46,059 nucleotides of DNA from an uncultured SAR116 cluster alpha proteobacterium (GTDB lineage Bacteria; Pseudomonadota; Alphaproteobacteria; Puniceispirillales; Puniceispirillaceae). How positions within the stretch are numbered: the stretch's first letter is position 1; the number at the start of each line of letters is the position of its first letter. A program made the position numbers and the translations under genes. The DNA lies in assembly GCA_902516825.1 (NCBI GenBank), contig CABXZZ010000006.1:1-46059 (forward strand). The letters are read 5' to 3'. This document shows positions 12,311-21,144 of the stretch, in pieces. A model generated the notes under the pieces. It saw only the letters and a list, made by a program, of their open reading frames with translations, made no database searches and was not told the origin of the DNA.

Positions 12311-12712
12311 CTAGTTACTTTCGCGCGTATTAGTATAAGCAAGAACACAATGCTTAAAGCAATACGGCTTACCAGGCTCTATTGGCTCGCTACAAAAAGA
12401 AAAATCTGTTGTTTTAGGATCCCCTGATGGCCACACGCATTTAGAACGTGACCAGTTGATTTTTCGAAGAGCAAGACGCAGTGGTAATTCTGAAGTTATT
12501 TCCTCTGTTTTTTTAGGTTTACCCTTGCCAGAATTAGCTGATGATGAGATCGGAGATTGGCGCTTAGGCAAACCAAGCCTGTGTGCTTTCCCAGCTACAG
12601 CATTCCTTGTCACATTCATTTTCTGCCCAATCTGAGAGATAGAAAGACCTTCTTTCCATAACTTTTTCAACGTTTCAAGACGGTTGTCAGTCCAACCTGT
12701 TTCTTCTGTCAT
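12311..12712 (-). CDS. gcrA: GcrA-family cell cycle regulator
   Basis: GWTDNRLETLKKLWKEGLSISQIGQKMNVTRNAVAGKAHRLGLPKR N-terminal domain and C-terminal CVWPSGDP...FCSEPIEPGKPYCFKHC. Confidence 0.93.
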   Translation of the reverse strand: MTEETGWTDNRLETLKKLWKEGLSISQIGQKMNVTRNAVAGKAHRLGLPKRQSPISSSANSGKGKPKKTEEITSELPLRLALRKINWSRSKCVWPSGDPKTTDFSFCSEPIEPGKPYCFKHCVLAYTNTRESN

Positions 12713-12793
12713 TCTATTTCTTCCTTCGTTGAACTTCTGTCGATTTTGGTTTTCGGAAATTTGTAAATTTACTGTAAGACTGTTTTTCTGAAT

Positions 12794-13600
12794 TTAAGGC
12801 TCAAACGCCCCAATAAACTCTGCTATAAAAGAGATTTGGTAATCTAGCATATGTTTACCATAATGAACCTTCATTCCTGCCTCATTAGCCGCTTTGAGAA
12901 GCGCGGTTTCCTTGGGTTTCATTATGATATCACAAACTACGCAGTTAAAATTCAAAGCAGAGACATTAAACGGAAGTGGATCATCATCCTGCAAACCAAG
13001 TGACGTAGCATTAATCACATAATCGTAGCTTGTAAAGTCAATTTGAGATTGCGAAATACTAGCAAACTTATCAGTTTTTTTTAATGATTTCACAATTTCA
13101 ACAACCTCATCAGCCTTATCATGGCTTCTATTGGTTATATCCAAACTTCCAATTGGCTCATTAACTAATTCTGTCGCAATTGCACGTGCAGCTCCTCCTG
13201 CTCCGACAATAAGAAACTTTTTATGCTTAAGAATATTTCCTTTATCCTTCAATCCCGCAACAAATCCAACACCATCAAAATTATCACCATACAACCGACC
13301 ATCCAAATCATATCGAATTGCGTTAACGGCACCAGTTGCCTTCCCGCCAGGCCCTAGCTCGTCACATAGTTTCGCAATTTCAATTTTGTGAGGAATTGTG
13401 ACCACTCCCCCACGCAGATTTTTAATCTTGCGCATCGAATTCACACAATCTGACAGATCGAGAGGTGCGACGTCTATTGGTATCATAATATGGTCTATAC
13501 CTAACTCTTCGAATTTTCTATTAAACAAACTGGGAGCGCGGACTTGTCCAGATGGATGCGCAAAAATAACAAATATTTGGGTAGTTCCTGATATCAACAT
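12794..13600 (-). CDS. Shikimate dehydrogenase-family protein (AroE-like, atypical substrate loop)
   Basis: GGVVTIPHK, GDNFDGVGFVAGL, VGAGGAARAIATEL, NATSLGLQDDDPLP motifs, but N-terminal HPSGQVRAPSLFN replaces the canonical SxSPxxHN. Confidence 0.85.
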   Translation of the reverse strand: MLISGTTQIFVIFAHPSGQVRAPSLFNRKFEELGIDHIMIPIDVAPLDLSDCVNSMRKIKNLRGGVVTIPHKIEIAKLCDELGPGGKATGAVNAIRYDLDGRLYGDNFDGVGFVAGLKDKGNILKHKKFLIVGAGGAARAIATELVNEPIGSLDITNRSHDKADEVVEIVKSLKKTDKFASISQSQIDFTSYDYVINATSLGLQDDDPLPFNVSALNFNCVVCDIIMKPKETALLKAANEAGMKVHYGKHMLDYQISFIAEFIGAFEP

Positions 13601-13638
13601 ATTATGTCAGCCTGCACTTCAAGTGTTGATTAATCTAA

Positions 13639-14040
13639 TTACGCTTCATCTTCAGACTGAAAATCAAGCGAGGCAGAATTGATACAATATCTTAATCCAG
13701 TAGGTTGCGGACCATCAGAAAAAACATGCCCTAGGTGAGACTCGCATCTATCACAATGAACTTCTATTCTCTGCATCATTAAGCTTTTATCCACTTTTTC
13801 TGCAATAAGACCCGAGTGAGGTTGAGTAAAACTTGGCCAGCCACTCCCAGAATCATACTTGTCATTACTGTGAAATAGCGGTGCACCACAACATACACAA
13901 ACATATATGCCTTCTTCGTGATGATCCCAGTATTTACCTGTGAAGGCGCGCTCAGTTCCTTCTTGACGGGTGACACTATATGTCTCAGGCGCTAATAATG
14001 AGCGCCATTCCTTATCTGACTTCGAGATTTTTTTACTCAT
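13639..14040 (-). CDS. msrB: Peptide-methionine (R)-S-oxide reductase
   Basis: [52 protein letters not shown]. Confidence 0.96.
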   Translation of the reverse strand: MSKKISKSDKEWRSLLAPETYSVTRQEGTERAFTGKYWDHHEEGIYVCVCCGAPLFHSNDKYDSGSGWPSFTQPHSGLIAEKVDKSLMMQRIEVHCDRCESHLGHVFSDGPQPTGLRYCINSASLDFQSEDEA

Positions 14041-14052
14041 TTAAACGCCTAA

Positions 14053-16353
14053 CTATTTCCTATTTTTCCATATTTTTGATAGCGTTACAGGCATATCGAT
14101 GTGCGCGACAGATAATGCATCACACATAGCAGAAACAACGGCTGGTGGGGCACCAATTGTACCTGCTTCACCAACACCTTTTACACCAAGGTAATTATTC
14201 TTGCATTTAGTATTACTTAGGTAATGGGATATCATAGTTAAGTGATCTGCACGAGGCAAGGTATAATCCATTAGTGAGCCAGACAAGCATTGACCAATTT
14301 CATCATAGACTAAATTCTCATAAAGAGCTTGCCCTACTCCCTGAGCAATACCGCCATGTATTTGCCCTGCAAGTGTATCGGGATTAATTACACCACCCAA
14401 ATCATCTGTGACCGAATATTTCTTTATCTGAGGAACAAATGTTGCTTTATCAATTTCAACTTCAACAACGTGGCATCCATATGGAAAACTAGGGCCAACA
14501 GTTGTATAAACATGCTTTGTATTAAATGGATGTGGCTTATTTTCTGAAAAAAGCGTTTGAGCGAGATACTCAATTGTTATTGTTTTATTAGTTTTTGAAT
14601 GTCTGAATATTCCATCTTCAAAGGTAAGTTCGCTTAGATCACATTTGAGAAAATCGCTAGCTAAAGACTTAGCCTTTCCCAAAATCTCTTCCGCCGCTTT
14701 CGCAGTTGCAGACCCTTGGATGACAGTCATTCTAGCGCCCCCGGTATTCCCAGCTGGTGAGAGTCGAGAATCTCCTTGGATAACAGTAATTTTATCAGCA
14801 TCATAACCCAGTCTATCAGAAAAAATTTGCGTTAACGTTGTCTGGTGACCCTGCCCATTTTCCATTTGAGCCGCGTTTATTATAACATTACCTTTCTCAT
14901 TAAAACTTATATCCACACCACCATCTTTGCCGTTACCACAAGATTCAAGATATAGGGCAATTCCTAGACCTCTTAAGAAACCATTTTCCAGACTATTTTT
15001 TTTTCTTTTCTGAAAACCAGAAACATCGGCATTTGTTAGGGCTGAATTAAACAAAGCTGGCATGTCGCCAGAATCAATTGTTCCGCTGCAAACTGTCTTA
15101 TACGGTATTTGCTCTGGCTGAATTAAATTCACCTTACGAACTTCAATGCGGTCGACCTTGAGATCAAATGCAATCTTATCAATCAGGCGCTCCATCAAAT
15201 AATTAGCCTCAGGACGCCCGGCTCCCCTGTAAGCGTCAATAGCTGGTGTATTCGTTACAACTCCTGTCACCTCTAAACTAACAAACGGGATGTCATAAAG
15301 AGTTGTAAGGGTACGACAGGTAGATTTTGTAGGCACATATATTCCAAAATTAGACAGCCAACTTCCTAGATTTGCTTGATTTTTAAACTGCAGGGCCTTT
15401 ATTTTTCCTTTATTAGATACCAAAGCTTTAGCAAAGCTATGTATGTCGCGGCCTTGCAGGTCACTCACAAACCCCTCTGACCTATCTTGCTGCCATCTAA
15501 CTGTTTTGCGAAGTTTCTTTGCAGCCCAGCTTACGCAAAGTTGTTCAGGATGAAGAAATATCTTATATCCAAAGCCACCACCGACGTTTCCAGAACGCAA
15601 ATGTACCTTTTCTCGTGGCAAACTCAAAGCCTTGGAAATTTGCCTTGATAGGCTAACAGTTCCTTGTGTTCCGCACCAAATAAGCAATTCATCTTCATTT
15701 TCTGTATTTGGATGCGGCATTGCGATTATCTGTCTCATCTCCATTGCGTTTGGTGCTATTCTGTTATTAATAACAGATAATTCGACGATCGAATCATCTG
15801 ACATGCGTGCTGTTTCAAATTGCCGCAAAGTCTCATCATGATTACCCACTTGCCAATGGAAAACCTGATTACCAGGGTATTCAATGTAAAGTTGTGGAGC
15901 GTTCGGCGCGAGTGCAGATTTAGTATCAACAACTGCAGGCAAAACTTCATACTCAATCTCTATCAGCTCCGCTGCATCAAGTGCTTGCTCTTTGGTTTCT
16001 GCTATTACCATCGCAACGATGTCACCCACACAGCGTACAACCCTGCGCGCCATAGGTGGCCTTGAAGTCGGAGAGATTTCACTCCCATCAGAATTTTTTA
16101 CAAAATCCAAACATTCAATTTCACCTATGCTCTCATCATCCAACTCTTTCTGTGTTACTATTAATTGAACACCTGGAAGCTTTGATGCTTCTTCAAAGTT
16201 AATATGCTTTACGTTCGCATGTGCGTAGGTTGAGCGAACAAAATGAGTCGCCATCCCCTCGCCCACATTAACATCATCTGTAAAATTTCCAGTGCCCGTA
16301 ATAAGGACTTTATCTTCAACTCTTTTTACTGCCTGCCCGATTCCAAATTTCAA
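14053..16353 (-). CDS. Xanthine dehydrogenase/CO dehydrogenase family molybdopterin-binding large subunit (form II CoxL-like)
   Basis: GIGQAVKRVEDKVLITGTGNFTDD, DAYRGAGRPEANYLMERLID (AYRGAGR type), GGVDISFNEKGNVIINAAQMENGQGHQTTLTQI, GVGEAGTIGAPPAVVSAMCDAL. Confidence 0.9.
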   Translation of the reverse strand: MKFGIGQAVKRVEDKVLITGTGNFTDDVNVGEGMATHFVRSTYAHANVKHINFEEASKLPGVQLIVTQKELDDESIGEIECLDFVKNSDGSEISPTSRPPMARRVVRCVGDIVAMVIAETKEQALDAAELIEIEYEVLPAVVDTKSALAPNAPQLYIEYPGNQVFHWQVGNHDETLRQFETARMSDDSIVELSVINNRIAPNAMEMRQIIAMPHPNTENEDELLIWCGTQGTVSLSRQISKALSLPREKVHLRSGNVGGGFGYKIFLHPEQLCVSWAAKKLRKTVRWQQDRSEGFVSDLQGRDIHSFAKALVSNKGKIKALQFKNQANLGSWLSNFGIYVPTKSTCRTLTTLYDIPFVSLEVTGVVTNTPAIDAYRGAGRPEANYLMERLIDKIAFDLKVDRIEVRKVNLIQPEQIPYKTVCSGTIDSGDMPALFNSALTNADVSGFQKRKKNSLENGFLRGLGIALYLESCGNGKDGGVDISFNEKGNVIINAAQMENGQGHQTTLTQIFSDRLGYDADKITVIQGDSRLSPAGNTGGARMTVIQGSATAKAAEEILGKAKSLASDFLKCDLSELTFEDGIFRHSKTNKTITIEYLAQTLFSENKPHPFNTKHVYTTVGPSFPYGCHVVEVEIDKATFVPQIKKYSVTDDLGGVINPDTLAGQIHGGIAQGVGQALYENLVYDEIGQCLSGSLMDYTLPRADHLTMISHYLSNTKCKNNYLGVKGVGEAGTIGAPPAVVSAMCDALSVAHIDMPVTLSKIWKNRK

Positions 16354-16414
16354 TTTTTATCTCCAGAGTGAAAGCAATATTTCGATATATGATTGATATG
16401 GATTTTGGTTATAA

Positions 16415-17026
16415 TTATTTCAAGGAAAAGTCACGCCAACCTGAACGAATTCTAAAAATTGTCGAAATCCAGCATAAACAACCGAACAATACCGCCAAGA
16501 TAGAAAACAAGGACGGAAAACTCAATATTATGAAAATAAATATAATTGTCTCACTTCCCTCTATAATTCCACCAAGATAATAAAAACTTTTTTGATTCAA
16601 TAAGTCCTTGTTTTTCTGAGATAATTGAGCGTGCATAATACCATAAGCGAGAAAGCTAGTGCCTGTTCCTACAAAACTAAAAATAAGGAAACAAGCAGCG
16701 AAACTATTGCCAATATCATGAATCGAAAATGCAAATGGGATTGAGCTATAAATTATAAAATCGAATACAATATCTAAAAAACCACCTCTACAGGTTGGCT
16801 CACCAGCTCTCGCTATAGCTCCGTCTAAACCGTCAAAACAGCGGTTTATAATAAAAAAAACAAGCGCTATGAAAAAAAAACCAAATCCTATCATACAAGC
16901 AGCAATAACGCCGAAAACAAACCCGATTATGCTTGCTAAATCCGCGGAGATACCTGCTTTTATAGCAATCGAGGCAAAATATGATAACAATGGCTTTGTG
17001 AGCGGATGTAGTTTCTTATCAAGCAT
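16415..17026 (-). CDS. CDP-alcohol phosphatidyltransferase family protein
   Basis: Family signature DGLDGAIARAGEPTCRGGFLDIVFD (DxxDGxxARx8GxxxDxxxD) plus multiple hydrophobic helices. Confidence 0.85.
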   Translation of the reverse strand: MLDKKLHPLTKPLLSYFASIAIKAGISADLASIIGFVFGVIAACMIGFGFFFIALVFFIINRCFDGLDGAIARAGEPTCRGGFLDIVFDFIIYSSIPFAFSIHDIGNSFAACFLIFSFVGTGTSFLAYGIMHAQLSQKNKDLLNQKSFYYLGGIIEGSETIIFIFIILSFPSLFSILAVLFGCLCWISTIFRIRSGWRDFSLK

Positions 17027-17050
17027 ACAAATGCAATCTATATTTTATTG

Positions 17051-17716
17051 TCAGGGTTGTTTTGCAAGCACTGTTTTGCTAGCAATACAGTATTCTCCTA
17101 AATTTACCAGTATCTCGTAATTACTTGGCAATATAATATCCAGATCACCATGCAAAAGTGAAATAGCAATCGGAACGCCAGCTTTAATCGCTCTTCCTTC
17201 AGATATCGGACTAGCAAGATATCGTGCAAATGGCCTCCCCCAAATAACAAGTGACACATTGTTCTGTGCATTGGGTACATTTGGGATAACATCTTGTATT
17301 ACCGATATTTCACGTCTAGCATTCAGGCGAGACGCATTTGAAATATCTGCAGGTAAAAACAACCCGTCGATAAACAAATTAATATCGATTTTGCCATGAC
17401 ACGGCATTAGAATAAGCTTGTTAGAATGAATTTGTTGCGCAATACGAATAATTTTTTTTGCTGGTGTTGTCTCTATAGAAGTGACTAGACCGTCCATTGG
17501 GACAAAAATATCTGTGCTTCCAGCACTTGATAATTCTGATATTTCAGGAGTTTTTGTTACATAAACAATCCATATTAATATCAAAAGACCAAGCATGCCG
17601 AAAGGGAGCCACAAAAAACCAAGTACACTCACAGCCAAACCGATAATTATTCTAACCGGCATTGCGGGGGATTGGGTATTAAGTATTTCTTTAAAATAAT
17701 CTCTAATTCTACTCAT
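17051..17716 (-). CDS. Phosphatidylserine decarboxylase-family protein, probably non-self-processing
   Basis: Overall archaeal-type PSD architecture (short N-terminal TM segment, FVPMDGLVTSIE, IRIAQQIHSNKLILMPCHGKIDINL, VIWGRPFARYLASPISEGRAIKAGVPI...LDIILP). The expected FGS cleavage site reads LHG. Confidence 0.65.
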   Translation of the reverse strand: MSRIRDYFKEILNTQSPAMPVRIIIGLAVSVLGFLWLPFGMLGLLILIWIVYVTKTPEISELSSAGSTDIFVPMDGLVTSIETTPAKKIIRIAQQIHSNKLILMPCHGKIDINLFIDGLFLPADISNASRLNARREISVIQDVIPNVPNAQNNVSLVIWGRPFARYLASPISEGRAIKAGVPIAISLLHGDLDIILPSNYEILVNLGEYCIASKTVLAKQP

Positions 17717-17762
17717 TTCTTTCTGACCTATTTACAGGTACAAATAATAACCTTAATTGGTA

Positions 17763-19049
17763 TTATTCTGGAATTGCAAATATCTGATTGGGAAATATTA
17801 GATTAGGGTCATTTATGCGTTCAGTATTACGTTTGAATATATCAACATAACGAACGCCTTGACCATATGTTCTATACGCTATTCGCCATAACGCATCCCC
17901 TTTATGAATAACCATCATATCACTTCCATCCTCTCCAATAGCAAGAGTTTCCAAACTAACATCAATTTCTGACGTTTTTATAACACTTCCATTTTTATCA
18001 ATTAACTCGGCGAGCAGACGATAGTTTCTATTTGGTTGCATTAATGCTTCTGCGACCATACTCCACCGATAGGCTTTGTTATCTTTGGTGGCTCTATCTA
18101 ATTCAATCGAAGCTATAAATTGATAATCAAAATATGCTTGCATTAAATGCCCACCGCTAGCAAACCCAGATAATCTTAACTTTGACTTATCCTCCCATGA
18201 TAGGCTTCTTATTTGAATAAATTCGGGTTCTTTATCTATATTTGAAATTTCATCCGCCGCATCAAGAACAGATGCAACAGAGCGCAAACGCTCTTTATCT
18301 GATACGTCATTGGATACGATCATTGCGTCATTTCCTGAAAACTGGTTAGGTGACTGAATAATTATAGGGATCGATGAGTCAGATTTAGGTACAAACACCA
18401 CAAGTGGCTTGTTTTGCTTATTCTCTTCGATATCAATTACTACAGCCAAATCCGCTATCACTGCATCGTTTGACTGCATGGTAGGAGTAGCTTCAGTATC
18501 AGGTGTAAGCGGTAGCGCCTCATCTGTCTTTAACTCAGACAGGTTTTGGTTCTCTGATTCAGTTACAACTGTAAGCGACAGTCTGTCAGTTTCTTGCTCA
18601 TCGGCATTTGGTTTTATAGCAAGCTGGATAAAGTGAGAGCCAGCTTCGAACATCGTTTCAGGGACAGCAACCCAATCACCTTTTTCATTAATGATTGCTT
18701 CCGCGATAACTGTATTTCCGTTAAATAAAAGTACCGTCTGACCGACCGGCCCCACGCCCCCAAAAACACTGGTGCCGTCTGGGCTTACCTGAGCCATTGT
18801 AACACGTAATTTAGTTTGCTCTTGCTGCTTCATATGCGTGCTTAATTCATCTTCAGCATCATTTGACCTAATATCAACAGCTGACCTTTCTGCTAAATTT
18901 GGCGCAGATGTCTCTGAATCTTTTGCTTCGCCTTTAAGCTCAGTAGCAACTTCGTCAATTTGAAAAGACTGGTTGCCAGGAATTGAAAAAAAAGTTCCAA
19001 CTAATAAAACGCCAACCAAACCAAAAAACCATATAAAAGAATTTTTCAT
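17763..19049 (-). CDS. LysM-domain protein with N-terminal membrane/signal segment and Ig-like region
   Basis: C-terminal MMVIHKGDALWRIAYRTYGQGVRYVDIFKRNTERINDPNLIFPNQIFAIPE is a LysM domain; N-terminal MKNSFIWFFGLVGVLLVGTFF hydrophobic segment. Confidence 0.85.
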   Translation of the reverse strand: MKNSFIWFFGLVGVLLVGTFFSIPGNQSFQIDEVATELKGEAKDSETSAPNLAERSAVDIRSNDAEDELSTHMKQQEQTKLRVTMAQVSPDGTSVFGGVGPVGQTVLLFNGNTVIAEAIINEKGDWVAVPETMFEAGSHFIQLAIKPNADEQETDRLSLTVVTESENQNLSELKTDEALPLTPDTEATPTMQSNDAVIADLAVVIDIEENKQNKPLVVFVPKSDSSIPIIIQSPNQFSGNDAMIVSNDVSDKERLRSVASVLDAADEISNIDKEPEFIQIRSLSWEDKSKLRLSGFASGGHLMQAYFDYQFIASIELDRATKDNKAYRWSMVAEALMQPNRNYRLLAELIDKNGSVIKTSEIDVSLETLAIGEDGSDMMVIHKGDALWRIAYRTYGQGVRYVDIFKRNTERINDPNLIFPNQIFAIPE

Positions 19050-19138
19050 TAAATAGTTCCTAGCTAACAAACACAAATTAATGATAAGATACAAATAGCG
19101 TTAACGCAAAATTATTAATTTTTTATTGATGATCATAC

Positions 19139-19669
19139 ATGAAAATAATATGTGCATTTGCTGGTGCTGCTCAGGGCAGATCACCCCAATTTTCAAGCGA
19201 AGCTTATCGATTAGGACAAATGATAGGAGCTAGAGGTCATAAAATTATTTATGGAGGTGGTAGAACAGGTCTTATGGGTGCTTTTGCTGATGGTGCTGTA
19301 TCAGCTGGCGCAGATGTGACTGGTATCATTCCAAAATTTTTAGACAACCATGAAGTTGGCCATAAAGGTATTGGCAAGTTGATAATCACAAATACCATGC
19401 ACGAGCGAAAATCTTATATGTATAAAGATGCAACTGATTTCGTTGTTCTGCCTGGGGGACTTGGCTCACTAGATGAGACTATAGAAGTCCTAACTTGGTG
19501 TCAGCTAAAGCTTCTAAATGCAAAAATACATATATTCGACCTAGATGGATATTGGCAACCGTTACATGAAATACTCTCTCATATTATTGAACAAGGTTTC
19601 ATGCATGGTACTAACTTAGATTATGTTTTTTGGGCAAAAACTGCTGATGAGTTGATAGATAGACTCTAA
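19139..19669 (+). CDS. LOG family protein (cytokinin riboside 5'-monophosphate phosphoribohydrolase-like)
   Basis: GGRTGLMGAFADGAVSAGADVTGIIPKFL, MHERKSYMYKDATDFVVLPGGLGSLDETIEVLTWCQL. Confidence 0.88.
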   Translation: MKIICAFAGAAQGRSPQFSSEAYRLGQMIGARGHKIIYGGGRTGLMGAFADGAVSAGADVTGIIPKFLDNHEVGHKGIGKLIITNTMHERKSYMYKDATDFVVLPGGLGSLDETIEVLTWCQLKLLNAKIHIFDLDGYWQPLHEILSHIIEQGFMHGTNLDYVFWAKTADELIDRL

Positions 19670-19861
19670 GACAGTCACCAGGTAAAATAAGTTCATAAAT
19701 AACGTTTTGATTTAATGTCTAATTATTGAAACACTTTTTTAATTTGTCTATCCTTCGCACAATTTCAATTATGCTTTGTTAAAATTTAAAGTTTTAATCG
19801 CGCATATTCGAAATTTAAAATAAAATAAAATAAAAATACGCTGAATTTTTGGGGGTCAATC

Positions 19862-21076
19862 ATGACAAAAATTAGAGTCTTAAATCCCATAGTAGAAATG
19901 GATGGAGACGAAATGACTCGTATCATCTGGGAAAAGATCAAAAAGAAACTTATCCATCCTTATTTAGATGTTAATCTAAAATATTATGATCTTGGCATCG
20001 AGTCTAGAGACAAGACCAATGACCAAATTACGATTGACGCTGCCGATGCAGTCAAAAAATATAGAGTAGGCGTGAAGTGTGCCACTATAACGCCTGATGA
20101 GGAGCGTGTAAAAGAATTTGAGCTTAAACGTATGTATAAATCCCCAAATGGTACAATCAGAAATATCCTTGGCGGAACTGTCTTCAGACAACCTATAATT
20201 GCTAAAAATGTACCCAGACTTGTACCTGGTTGGACACTGCCAATTGTTATAGGAAGACACGCTTTTGGCGACCAATATCGTGCCACAGATATGGTAATCA
20301 AGGGGCCAGGTAAACTTACAATGACATTTCAACCATCAGATGGAAGCGAGGCCATTAGCCATGAAGTTTATGACTTCCCAGATGGCGGCGTTGCAATGGC
20401 CATGTATAATTTAGATGAATCAATTAGAGGATTTGCAAGAGCATGCATGAATTACGGCCTTGGCCTTGGTTGGCCTGTTTATATGTCCACTAAAAATACG
20501 ATTATGAAAGCGTATGACGGCCGCTTCAAGGACCTCTTTGAAGAAGTATTTCAGAGCGAATTTAAAGATAAGTTTGAAAAAGCTGGACTCACATATGAGC
20601 ACCGATTAATTGACGATATGGTCGCCTGCGCTATGAAATGGAATGGTGGATATGTTTGGGCGTGTAAAAATTATGATGGTGACGTGCAATCCGATACTGT
20701 TGCACAAGGGTACGGATCACTCGGTTTAATGACCTCTGTATTAATGACCCCAGATGGTCAAACAATAGAGGCCGAGGCAGCACATGGAACGGTCACGCGT
20801 CACTATCGTCAACACCAAAAAGGCGTGAAAACATCAACAAATCCAATCGCTTCTATTTTTGCTTGGACAAGAGGAATCAGTTACCGTGGAAAATTTGATG
20901 ATACACCAGAGGTCATAAAATTCGCAGAATCACTTGAAAAAGTATGTATCAAAACGATTGAAAGTGGGAAAATGACCAAAGACCTTGCCATTTTGATAAG
21001 TGCTAGTCAGCCTTTCCAAACAACAGACGAATTTCTTGACACGCTAGATGTTAACTTGCAAAAAGCGATGTCTTGA
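19862..21076 (+). CDS. icd: NADP-dependent isocitrate dehydrogenase
   Basis: [75 protein letters not shown]. Confidence 0.96.
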   Translation: MTKIRVLNPIVEMDGDEMTRIIWEKIKKKLIHPYLDVNLKYYDLGIESRDKTNDQITIDAADAVKKYRVGVKCATITPDEERVKEFELKRMYKSPNGTIRNILGGTVFRQPIIAKNVPRLVPGWTLPIVIGRHAFGDQYRATDMVIKGPGKLTMTFQPSDGSEAISHEVYDFPDGGVAMAMYNLDESIRGFARACMNYGLGLGWPVYMSTKNTIMKAYDGRFKDLFEEVFQSEFKDKFEKAGLTYEHRLIDDMVACAMKWNGGYVWACKNYDGDVQSDTVAQGYGSLGLMTSVLMTPDGQTIEAEAAHGTVTRHYRQHQKGVKTSTNPIASIFAWTRGISYRGKFDDTPEVIKFAESLEKVCIKTIESGKMTKDLAILISASQPFQTTDEFLDTLDVNLQKAMS

Positions 21077-21106
21077 TCACGCATTATAGATTGCGAGATG
21101 AGTGGT

Positions 21107-21139
21107 AAAAAAACGGAGTATAATCTACTTCGTTTTTTT
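21107..21139. terminator. Bidirectional intrinsic terminator between convergent icd and alaS
   Basis: AAAAAAACGGAGTA-TAATC-TACTTCGTTTTTTT: near-perfect inverted repeat with A/T tracts on both sides. Confidence 0.85.
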
Positions 21140-21144
21140 ATTAT

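Noticed and set aside
19813-19840. AAAAT-type repeat between the LOG gene and icd
   Set aside because: Simple low-complexity sequence in an AT-rich genome; no further support for function.
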